This document shows, piece after piece, positions 40,801 to 50,913 of a stretch of 64,000 nucleotides of DNA. Under the pieces are notes generated by a model that did not search any database, had not been told where the DNA came from, and saw only the letters and a program-made list of their open reading frames with translations. Position 1 is the stretch's first letter; every line of letters begins with the position of its first letter. A program made the translations under genes and the position numbers. The DNA lies in contig NC_044004.1 in the NCBI RefSeq assembly GCF_900496995.4, positions 78,313,538 to 78,377,537 on the forward strand, written 5' to 3'. The stretch is from Aquila chrysaetos chrysaetos (Eukaryota > Chordata > Aves > Accipitriformes > Accipitridae).

Positions 40801-43278
40801 AGGGGACAGGATCACGTTCCTCAGGAGTGTACTTTGAAGAGAATTGGCCCAGAAGACAATTATTTACAAAACACATTTAATTTTAAAGTTATGTTCTGTA
40901 CAAAGATAGTTAAAGAAATAAAAAAAACAAAGAAAAAAAGGCTAACAAATGTTTAGTCATCTAAATATTAAAAACTTTTTACTCTTCTTGTGCAATTCTT
41001 ACTGTTTACTACCTACACAGGTAAATATAGCACATTCATCAGCCTTATGCTGATGTACTGTAATACTGTAAAATACTTATCTTTTACAATTAATATTCCC
41101 ATAAACTGAGGCTGGTAAAATTCTGTATTCAGCGGGCTTCCTTACTATCCTTTGACATTTTAAACAGCAACGCATCTATCCTAAAACTTAACTATCTTGG
41201 AGTTTATCTGCTTACACAAACATTTAATTCTCCCTTTCAGACAGAAAGAAACAGCTAGCCACGATGCCATACTACTTATTATAATCCGGTGCAACTTACC
41301 ACAGTTACTTCCTCTCCTTGCACAGACACGTCTGGTCTGCGAAAATGACACAGAGCTACAATTCCTGCTATGCTAGCAGCATCAATAATGTTACCATCAT
41401 GATTTAACAGATGCAGGTCCAGACGAATTTGCCAAACCTGAGAAAAAGCATACATAACTGCTTGGTAATTTGTGACATGATTCTACACAAGTTACTGTTT
41501 TCCAAAACAATTTAATTTTTCAAACCATAAGAAGAACCAGCATATATTCTTCAGGTCTTTCCTTAAGAAGATGAAAGATCTCGGTACGTTCCAAGATACC
41601 CAGTATGTTACATTTAATTATGACAAAATACGTTAACTCTAAAGTACAATTTAAACTTTATTCTGCCAAGAAATTTTCAAGTGTGCAGGGTCCCAACTAC
41701 TTCAGAAAGCCTATGTAGATACACGAGTTAAAAATACCTGTAAAGTCAGATGTGTGGATCTTTACATTAACCTAAAATCAGAATTTCTAGTTTCCAAAAC
41801 AAGACACAGACCACCTTAAAAACAGACTATATGTATCTTTTAGTTTAAAGCCACTTGAAATCAGTATGTTTTCATACCTTTTCACCAGCAACACAGTAGG
41901 TTTTCATACCTTTTCACCAGCAACAACGCAAAGAGATTCAGTATCTATACACCTGGAATTTCTCAGGCATCGTTCTATTAGTCTGTTCAGTTTCACCAGT
42001 AACTCAGATTGCCTGTTAAAACAAAATTAACCCAAATTGAGTATGATTACACTATATACTTACATGTATCAGAACAGTGGCTCTTATGTCATCCTGGCTT
42101 ACTCTTTTCAAGAAAGCTACATACCTGCCAGGCTCAAAACCAGGTGCAGCCATCGGTGAGAGCTCAAGATTAAAGAAAAGTATACCTTCTGTGGGCCGAT
42201 TTGGCTTGGGGGGAACAAGTTCACATGAGACTTGTGCAAGAACCCTGCAAAGGTAAACAAACCGCTAAGTCATGGCATTTAGCAGAAAAAAACTCCCACC
42301 ACTACAAACCAAATACATGTTTTGAAAAAGCACGTGCTGAGGCTTTTAGTTTGTATTTCTCACTCCTGACAGTTTCTATTTCAATGCCTGTCACATGTAT
42401 TTAAACTCTGGTCAACAATTGAGAGAATCAAATGTAGAAATCAGAGCATCCTCCTGCCTTTTAGCATTAAAAATAAGGCTCAAACACCCGAGAATCTGTA
42501 AGTAAATGTTTCCGTAAGTGCATATAAGCCACTTTTCCACATACAGAAAAGGGCCGTTTGATTTGTGGAAGGATGCAAAAAGTAACCTGAGATCAGCGAA
42601 TAAGGGGATGAAAAATTATAACCATTCTGTATTCTAGAAATTATTTGTAATCTACAGTCAACACGGAAACCCCATCCCTTCCCACTTCCTCTCCTGTAGA
42701 GGAGAAGCTACTTTTAGGCTCCAGTCCTTAAAACCTGTTTACCGGGATCTCAGCGGGCTTTCAGACGCCTAACATTCAACGCCATGCACTCCCTTCGCTT
42801 CCGCGGGTTTGGACACGTAACGCTTTAAAACCAGAACGACAGAGGCGCCTGAAAAGCTTTCCTCAGGCCGCCATGGGCAGCGCGGCCTGCCCGCAGCCCG
42901 GCGCCGGCCGAGCCCCCCCTCCCGCCCCGCATTCACCTCGTCTTCCCCAGCTCCACGATGCAGCAGCCGTAGTCGGCACCGAAGGAGATCCGCACATTCC
43001 GGTAATCATAGCACTGCCGTCCGTCCAGGCGCTGAGGGCCCACAGAGAGAAAGACACACACGGTTAATGCGCCATTGCCAGGCGGGGGGGGGGGGGGGGG
43101 CGAGGCTGTAGCCTTCCGCCGGGCAACGGCAGGGGGACAGCCCCGCCAGCCGCCCCCCGCTGCGGGGAAAGGGATAGGGAAGGGGAAGGGGAAGAGGAAG
43201 CCGGCGCAGCACCTTCCTCTCCTCGATGGCGCGCAGGAGGAAGCGGCGCTCGCAGTTGGAAAGCGGCGTCGCCTTCAT
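37824..43278 (-). CDS. EXOSC9: EXOSC9 (PM/Scl-75, Rrp45), RNA exosome ring subunit, 12 exons
   Basis: Non-catalytic RNase PH-like subunit of the nine-subunit RNA exosome core that processes and degrades RNA in nucleus and cytoplasm. Exons in gene order: 43278-43213, 43031-42937, 42244-42125, 42012-41910, 41437-41300, 40831-40749, 40420-40288, 39822-39734, 39534-39388, 39014-38824, 38499-38421, 37905-37824; all GT-AG, phases join, 441 aa (human 439). Landmarks: MKATPLSNCERRFLLRAIEE, RLDGRQCYDYRNVRISFG, ELSPMAAPGFEPGR, NHDGNIIDAASIAGIVALC, DPSEREERVMDGLLVIAMNK. The RNase PH fold fills about residues 1-290. The acidic tail has TPGTAQIGEG.ENSWGDLEESEKEE, a SUMO-interaction-like PIVLSDSEEEE (exon 11) and a basic NLS-like KRRRKKR near the end (exon 12). 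The start has a good context (GCCGCCATGA). Exon 4 carries a duplicated splice donor. Confidence 0.97.
41868..41925 (-). repeat. EXOSC9: 26-bp direct repeat duplicating the EXOSC9 exon 4 splice donor
   Basis: Bases 41868-41893 and 41900-41925 are identical and start 32 bp apart. On the gene strand each copy reads through GTTGCTGGTGAAAAG and into the donor GTATGAAAAC. The copy at 41900-41925 holds the real exon end (exon boundary 41910); the other lies 32 nt into the intron. Confidence 0.95.
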
Positions 43279-43690
43279 GGCGGCGGGCCGTGAGGTGAGG
43301 TGAGGCGCCGCGCGCCGCGCTCGCGTCACTCACCGGGCGCGGTGCCAGTGACAGCGCGCAGGCGCCGAGCTCCCGCCCTCGGCCCCGCCCACGGGCGGTG
43401 GCTCACCTCAGGCCGCCGGGTCGTGAGGAGCCGGTGTTTCCGCCCTGGGGGGGATCCCGTCCGCCATCGGTCATCCTCCGTTACAGCCCGCTAAATGGTG
43501 GGCGCAGGGGCCTGCCTCACCTCAGGGGCAACTTCAGCCGCGGCTCGGAGGTTCGGTTGCCCAGAGCGCGGCCTGGGACGGGGCTGTTGCAGCAGCAACA
43601 GCAGCCGCTCCCCCCCCCCCCCCCCCCCATGGCGGCTCTCCGCGCCTCGTCAGCGGCCGAAGGGAGAGAGGCCCTGTGAGCTTGTAACAA
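42860..43690. promoter_or_regulatory. EXOSC9: EXOSC9 CpG island promoter
   Basis: GC-rich block spanning EXOSC9 exons 1-2 and upstream sequence. It includes an NRF1-like CGCGCAGGCGCC (43355-43366), CCTCAGG elements at 42860, 43405 and 43519, a G17 run (43084-43100, intron 1) and a C19 run (43610-43628). NRF1-type sites are common in housekeeping promoters. A divergent + strand transcript is possible but no gene is recognised. Confidence 0.7.
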
Positions 43691-46600
43691 AGTGTCGGTC
43701 GTCGGGGAAATCGTCTGGAATTAAAAAAAAAAAAAAAAACCAAACACAAAAAAACCCGCGTCTCGGGCATTTCGAGTGGTTAACGCTGTTGTAGTGCCCA
43801 GTCTTCAAGATGTGCGTGCTCCTGCAGCCCCTAGAAAACAGCCAAGCTGGTAGCGTGAGCGAGGCAGGCAGTGCTCTAGACGAAACTGCAGCAAAAGCTT
43901 CAACTTTGTCTGAAGAACGTCCTTCCCTGTTGTTTTCAAATCTGCCAGAAGAACATCCTTTCCTGCTGTGCTGAAGTGTTGCCTGTAAGTAAAAACTCGA
44001 GGCCTTTACAAGTGGCTTTTATGCTTAGTTTGAGTTGAAACGAGAAAATCACTTACTGTATCTTCCCACCAATGTTAAACCCCAGACACTCTGACTTTTC
44101 TCACACAAAATTGTTGAAATATCTGTTATACTGTCTTTTTAAACCTTGTTAAGACTGAAATTCTAGTGCAAACTAAAAAGTGAGTCACATTTCAGAAGCT
44201 TCAAGTTTGTGCAAGTGAGAGCAAGTGCCATCTGATTTTTCCATGCTGGTTTTATATTTTCAGTTTAGGATAAAATGAATATCATCACAAATATTCAGTG
44301 TAAAGAATAATGATGAGATCACAAAAAGACCCTCTTTCAGTAGGAACAAACCCAAGCAAACAGTTTTCCCAAATGGCACTACGTGTGAAGCAACAATAAG
44401 AAACAAAGTGATGTAACACTTGCAACTTTTTCTCAAGCCATGAATATGATAACATTTGGCATAAGGTTCTCTCTCATGGCAGCTATATGGTTGATTGGGT
44501 ATTTTCCTTGGAGTTTAACTGGCAGTCTTTAGGTAGAAATTCTGTCTGGTTTTGCTTTTTTAATTGTTTAACTTCAGTGATAATATTCATTAGTGAAGGC
44601 TTGGGCTTAAATTCTGAAACTCTTCAGTTACTATCAACAACATTGGAAGGGTTTGTATTGTTTGTAAGTGCCTTCTAAACTATGTTACTCTCCATCAATT
44701 ACAAAAATGTCAACTTGGGCATATGCTGAGATTTGTGCTTGGGGCTAGAGTGGGAAAAATTCCTGTCCTGGCTCTCCCAGTGAACCGTCATGTGCCTCGG
44801 TGCCTTGATCTGTCAGGCTAGTGGCAAAGTGCCCTTTGGCATCACTCCTCTTGACAGAAGTGAGTGACTGAGTGTTTGGGCTGGTGAGGAGTTGCGGTCT
44901 CGTTGCTTAGCAAATAACAGCAATAGCTTTTTTTGCAAAGGAAGTTTTATAACAGCTTCGATGAGATAGTATTTTCAAAGGACTCACATTTTTGACACTA
45001 AACCAGAACATTCAACAGTGTTGTCAGTCATTTGCATTAGGTTTCCAGAAGTGCTAATTATAACTTTATTGCTGGGGAGGCAGGTATGGTGGATTTTTTG
45101 CTTCTGGTGCTGGTCCTGGTCAAGATTAGTACACAGAGAAGTTGATGGTGAACTTCAGGAGGAGCTGGATGTGATTCCAGGGGAACCAAGTTGTGTGGGG
45201 GGGCTGGAAATCAGCTATCTCCTTTGATTCATGCCACCTTCTTTGCACAAAGTCTACTTTGCAGATTTTGTGCATGCACATGTGCTAGGAAGGGTAAAGA
45301 ATTTAATGCACAAATTAAGGAGGCATAAAATCACAGCACTGGAAATCTAAAGCAGGCTACATGGAAAATAAGGTCAATATAATAGGTTAATTAAATTGAA
45401 GTTGAGCAATTACTACATTTCTGTACGGTGAAAGGCAGAGTTACAACTGTAATCAAGTCATAGAAATACTCTGGGTGTTCGAAACCAGAAAGAAAAGGAA
45501 TGAGTGTTTTACACTGCAGTGTGAATAAATGAGTGAATAAATCACAGGCACTTATGCTAAAGCAGGAATTGTCAGAAAGAAGAGCCTAATGATCTATTGT
45601 GCCCACACAGAAGCATTTCTTCATTTGAGATGAATGCTCTGTAGGCTGAAATGCTTGAATTGGATTACCTTACCGAACTGAGCCATGAGGGAAAATCGCA
45701 TTTGAGGACTGAAGAAAAAAACAAACACCATCAGAATCTCAGCATCTTGACAGCAAGCTTCCAGCAACCAGATTTTATGACCTAATAAAAGTAAATAAAA
45801 AATTTATCTTCTCTTTTCATGGTAGCCTTAACTGTAATGCCCCTTTGATGGTTAGCTGCAAGTCCTGCTCTCCAGTGCCTCCAGTATACACGTTTGCACA
45901 TGCATGCACAACATGATGTATACCGTATTTCAGCTTACAATTTTATTTGGGAAGAAAGGCGCTGCAGAGATGCAATAATATAATTTATAATTTGTTTTTA
46001 TGAGAGCCTCTGAGGCTTTGAGACAGATACAGTTCCATGCAGGTGGGAGGATAGCTAATCATTGCAAGCAATGCAGCCGGCAGAAATAAAGCATGAAAAG
46101 TACAGCTTGCGTACCAGCTTGATGCAGTGAGGAGCCGGGTTTTCTGGCCCTGATCCAGAGAAGCACTTAAACAAGCTCTTCATCTGAAGCACAGCCGTAA
46201 GCGCCTTTGTCCCTTGCTTATTAGAAGGAAGGTGTCACAGCTTGCATGGCTAAAATTTAGGAAAGCAGTTGCCTAATATATATGCTAAAGTAATTTTATG
46301 CCAAAAAAGGGACACGGAACTGTCAGCAAATCATCCAAACACCAGCTGAAAGCAAGTTGGTAGTAACTTCTGCTTCATCTACTTGCTGGATGTTTGTTTC
46401 ATCGTCTTTCACAAGCTGGATTTCTGAGTAAACCCCAAAATATTCTTGCTGTTTCCACCCATACTTCGCCTTCACATAATCTCTTGGGTTTTATTATTCT
46501 TGTGAAAGAAGTTTTTTGCACCAAAGAGTCCTGCCAAAAGTTCTGATCCTGCAGACAGTGCTGCATTCAGCACTTCCCAGCTCTCAGCAATCCATTTGGG

Positions 46601-49600
46601 AAAGTGGGAAGTATTTGCAAGGCTCGATTCTAGACAAGCAACAAAGTTGGAGGAAAGAAATTACACACCACCTTTTTTTGCTGCTGCTGCTGCCTGTTTC
46701 ACTCTGTAGTCTTCCAAAGAGCTACTGAAATGGCCGAAGTGCTGTCCTGCCACCATGTGAGTGCAATTAATTAATCTGCAGCTTTGAGTCTCAGCACAAT
46801 AGCTAAGTACCAAGAGGTCTGCTGTCTCCACATCCTTCAATTTCTCTGTCTCCAGCCAAGCTGCATTCGTGATTTTTATTGATTCAAGTGAAAACAGTTG
46901 CTGAGTTAAGTGTCATGTTAAGCCAAAATTGTTACAGCTAGAGTTGAAGGCTCTGAACATACAAAACCAATGTCTAGCTTAAGATCTTAGCATTGTTTAA
47001 GATTTTCACACCTTTTAGAAGCATCTTCAAATTCTCTTAAAAAGTAACAAATGTTTACATTAAAGTAGAAACTATAGTTTGCTTTCATGTAGAGTAGGCA
47101 AAAATAAATCAAAATTGTTGAAAAAAAAAAAAAGCACTTTCTCAAATCCTGGTCTTCAATATTACTTAGCAGACAGGTTAAATACTGGCTTGATACAAGA
47201 ACTCAGGAGTGTGAAACTGAAGTGAATATCAATTTGGAAACTTACTTTTTTCTATTGGAAAAGAAGACAGAAAATGTTTACTGGTACCACACATGTGTGA
47301 TCTCATCCCACATGTCGATACTCCTGCAAATCCTGGAAATCCAGAGTCCTGAAAAGCTTAAAGGTCACATTTGATCTGTAAGAGATGATAGCACATTTAA
47401 TAAAATTGGGGGATAATTTTCTCTTTTGAAACCTGGATTATTTTGAATAATTCATTTCAGTGTTGTGCCACCCTTCTCATAGTCCACAGTTCTGTTAGTC
47501 TTGAATGCCAGATCACGCTGCTGCTGGTGTACTGGTGGAAGAAGTATCTACAGAACGCTTGGATAACGTGATCTGGATTTCTGCTGTCTATGAATTGAAT
47601 CTGCCCAGCTTTGCAGCTCTAACAGACCAGTATCATCCCCATTCCCAGATTCTCCACCATCGTGACTTAGAGTGATAACTGAATCAGTACGTATGGTTAC
47701 AAATGCACGACGAAAATCTGACTGTGCACGTGCAGCCTCGCCAGCTGTAGCATGTTAGAACAGCGTGTCTTGATGCAATTACAGGGAAGATGGTATCAGC
47801 CTCAGGATAAGTGGGATAAATAATAAATGATCGGGTTAAACCATTAAATCAGAACGGCTCTTTTCAATTATTTCTCCTGCTTATTCAGCTTCAAAGTATC
47901 TGTTACAAACCAGAAATTAATCTTGACCGCCTGGTTACTTGAAATGCTGAAAGTCATAATCTTTTCCAAGCAAGTCTTTTTGTTGCTGTATACGCACGAC
48001 CTCTTTTGAAACTAATAAATCTTGATACTAAAATGTTTCTTTTAAATCAGGAGATACAGTTTAGAAAATTTATGCATGTGCCTCTTCTGAGTAATTCTGT
48101 TGCCATTGTTCTGTAGAGTCTGACTGCTTCTTTATATGAGGAGTAAGGACTGGGGAGGAATTCTAGCATTCCTGCTTATTTAGGTTGTGTGTTATACTGT
48201 CCTGCTCAGACTACAAGAACCAGACTGCACTATTTAGTTATATGATTAAGCAAAACATTTTAAGAGTAAAAGAAGATGAACTATTTATCTTCTGTACAGC
48301 TTTAAGAAATTTCAGAATTCTGTTCTGGTCATAAAAACCACAAACAACCCCAAAACACTGTATCTTTTTGTTGATTCAGCTGATTTGAAATACAATTTCA
48401 CATTTACAGTTGGATCTTAAGGCACAGTCATTGTTAAAGGTTAAAAGCATGTTTTAGAAGTACTTGCTATCATGTACAACAGCCACTCACAAGGCATTGT
48501 ATCACCAGTGTCTCTCGCACAAGAGCGGACTGTCTCTCATGGAGCTTCTGATCAATATTCTGTGCGCATCAAGTGCAAGTGTTAATCTTGCCATATTTCC
48601 CAAAGATCCTAATTCTTAATTCCTACTGAATCAATGCTGATAAGAAAACTGTGTTTTGAGTAGTTCAACTCCTCACTAATAATACAATCAAAATGGGAAA
48701 GTGCTAATTATTGTGCCTGAGAGAATACAGAGCCGGGATGTCTGAGCACTGGAGAATGATGGATGCTGGCCTTTCCTTCTTCTGACAGATAATGTTTTCT
48801 ACAGTATTGATGAAGATATCAGAATGAAGTTTTGCTACTTCAAGAGAAGGTGAATGATCATTTTCCAAATTTGCAATATATGCAGCAGTGCTTATGTTCA
48901 CTCTGTGAAATTTCAGTTCCGATGCTTATAAATCCGTGGAGGCATTGGGGATGTGACTTGAGCCGAGATAAATCATGTGAGCAAGTGGACAGATGGTACC
49001 CAAAAAGTGCAAGTAGGGTTTTCCCTGAGGATAGCAGCAAGCTGACATCCCTCTACCCCCTTCACCTCATCTGCTCTCTTGCAGCCTCCGTGCACTAGCG
49101 GTCTTTGGGGAGCAGGGAGAAGTAGAGGGAGATTAGATATAATAGTTTGAGAGTGTGAAGTATGTCTGGGTTTTTTTCCGATTGGTGCCGCTGTCCCGAG
49201 GGGGCCAGTGAGCCACCGCCGCGATTGCGCTCTTCAGTAACCTGTCTGTTAAGTCTGGAGGCTCATGCACTGAGCAGAGCATTTCCAAAAGTGGGTGCGG
49301 GAGCCACTGGGTCATGCCAGATCTAACCCTGGTGTGTCCATCAGCTCTAAGGGCAGTGGCTCTGTTACCTGACCGACAGCCAGATGTTAGCGATACAGTA
49401 CGACAAAGGGCATCTGGTATTTTTAAAGTAAAGTATGTTTTTTCATCGCTTTCGAAGCAAAAGTCATGGCGGGTCCATCACAATCATATCGTTCACTGAA
49501 ATCTGAGTCAAGGGGCCAAAAATCTGAGTAATTTTCCTATTCCCATGGCAACATCTGACAAGTGTTTTCGCTCCTGGCTAAGGGGACGGTTCTCAAAGGT

Positions 49601-49650
49601 CTTCGGGGAGAGAGACATTTTCCCATACCGACGCAGTTCGGAGCTGGCTG
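43279..49650. other. Intergenic region between EXOSC9 and SMIM43
   Basis: Apart from the two promoter islands at its ends, this stretch is AT-rich with no coding similarity seen on either strand. It includes a possible MIR fragment near 44765-44835 and scattered A/T runs. A consensus-like donor (gcct|gtaagtaa) at about 43985 could belong to a divergent noncoding transcript; that is only a possibility. Confidence 0.5.
44765..44835 (+). repeat. Possible MIR-like remnant, forward orientation
   Basis: 'tcctggctctcccagtgaac' then 'catgtgcctcggtgccttga' and 'tctgtcaggct' loosely follow the MIR order CCTGGCTCTGCCACT, TGTGCCTCAGTTTCC, TCTGTAAAA. Weak. Confidence 0.35.
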
Positions 49651-50185
49651 GCCTATGCTGGTGGACGTGTGTGAAACGAGGGGTAGGGAGGATGGATGCT
49701 GCCTGCGGGTACCGCCGTGTGGGCATTTCAGTTCGGACGGGACGCTCAGTTTCGAAGCGAGTCACCCCAGCGAACTTCTCTTGGCAGCGATGGGTGGTCT
49801 CGGAGCACCGTTGCTCTGACAGGGGACCCTGTGCCCAAGGAGCACGGCCAACGCGCCCCAGCTTGGACCGCGGGCCAGAAGCCGCGGGCGCGGGGTGGCC
49901 ACGGTGCCCTCTGCCCCCACCAACCCCGCGCCCCGGTGCCCTCCCGGTGCTGCCCTGCCCGGGCAGGGAGGTGCCGCAGAGGCGGGGGTTGAAGGCAGGA
50001 CCGGTTCCGCGGGCGCCCGGTCGCAGCCCCTCCGCCCGGTACCCCTCTCGGCCGGCCGGCCTCCCTGCCGCAGGGGAGGAGGCTCCGGGCGGCGAGAAGA
50101 GAGGCGGCTCGACCGGCACCGGCATCAGCACCGGGCGGTCCGCGGGGAGCCGTGCCGCGCCGTGCCGTGCCGAGCCGCGGGCGGC

Positions 50186-50227
50186 ATGGAGTGGGAGCTC
50201 AACCTGCTCCTCTACCTGGCGCTCTTC

Positions 50228-50259
<32 letters not shown>

Positions 50260-50368
50260 CTGCCTGCTCCTCCGGCAGCTGCGGGGCTCGGCGGGCAGCG
50301 TCCCCGGTGCCCCCCCGCGCCGCCGCCCGCCGCCGCGGCAGCCCTGGGGTCCGTGCCGGGAGCTGTGA
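50186..50368 (+). CDS. SMIM43: SMIM43 (TMEM155/NEMEP) small integral membrane protein, 60 aa
   Basis: A 60-residue micropeptide with a short acidic start (MEWELNLLLYLALF), one leucine-dominated membrane helix (about residues 7-29), then a basic, proline-rich tail ending QPWGPCREL. The start MEWELNLLLYLALF is identical to the human SMIM43 start as I recall it, and the tail keeps the PWG..RE pattern; human is 63 aa. Position between EXOSC9 and (outside) ANXA5 and its + orientation match human synteny. The mammalian protein has been described as a Nodal-enhanced mesendoderm micropeptide that binds glucose transporters GLUT1/GLUT3; conservation of that role here is inferred. The start context is good (G at -3 and +4). 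Leucines 15-24 come from (CTG)5-TTG-(CTG)4 at 50228-50257. A perfect donor (CGGCAG|GTGAGT) follows at 50418, so the coding exon is probably spliced to 3' UTR exons; an excellent acceptor is at 50913. Confidence 0.88.
50228..50257 (+). repeat. SMIM43: CTG trinucleotide run inside the SMIM43 coding region
   Basis: Five CTG, one TTG, four CTG codons in frame for leucine, forming the heart of the membrane helix. Confidence 0.95.
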
Positions 50369-50378
50369 GCCGCCCGTC

Positions 50379-50402
50379 GCCGCCGCCGCCGCCGCCGCCG
50401 CC
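50379..50402 (+). repeat. SMIM43: (GCC)8 trinucleotide repeat in SMIM43 exon 1, after the stop
   Basis: Eight uninterrupted GCC units between the SMIM43 stop codon and the splice donor at 50418. Confidence 0.95.
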
Positions 50403-50418
50403 TCGGGCCGCCCGGCAG

Positions 50419-50913
50419 GTGAGTCCGCCGCTTCTCCAGGCGGCGAGAGGCAGGGAGGGAAGCGGAGGGGGAGAGAAGGGGGTGGCCGCCCCCGGGGGCC
50501 GCCGCCGGTTGACCGCGTCCCCTGGGAAGGCACCGGGTGGGCGCGCTCCTCCGCGGCTCCTGCTCCGGCCGCTTCCCCCGCTGAAGCGCTCCCCGTCCCG
50601 ACAGCCCTCTGGTGCCCCGCTCTCTCTGGAGTGGCTGCCTTTGCAACGCAAAATTCAGGGGAAATTTGAAGGGGAGCTCGCCCTGCAGCTTTTACTCTCT
50701 TACAAAGTATTATAAAACTCCCCTCTGGCCCTCTTTGCGGAAGAGATTGTGTCGGCTTGACTTTGGCATACGGAGATCTGAATTTGACCTGATTAGAACA
50801 TTTTTCAATTTAGTGTTTTCCAACGCGGAAGACGACGCTCACGCTTTTAAATGACTTTTTTTTTTTTAAACTTTAACCACATCTAACCCAGTTTTCCTCC
50901 TTTTATTCCACAG
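50419..50913 (+). other. SMIM43: Probable SMIM43 intron in the 3' UTR
   Basis: Bounded by GTGAGT at 50419 and by a pyrimidine-rich acceptor (cctccttttattccacag) ending at 50913. If used, exon 2 starts at 50914 with gagttattccc. Inferred from splice signals only. Confidence 0.45.

Larger units (their letters stand above)
49650..50600. promoter_or_regulatory. SMIM43: SMIM43 CpG island promoter
   Basis: Strongly GC- and CpG-rich block that contains the SMIM43 coding exon and its presumed leader. No TATA box was seen. It supports a real 5' end at this small open frame despite its size. Confidence 0.65.

Noticed and set aside
49508-50669. Very long open frames on both strands (341 codons on -, 374 on +) over the SMIM43 island
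   Set aside because: They arise from stop-poor GC-rich sequence and from CAG/CTG and GCC repeats read in other frames (poly-Q, poly-C). No domain is recognisable, and the real product here is the 60-aa SMIM43.
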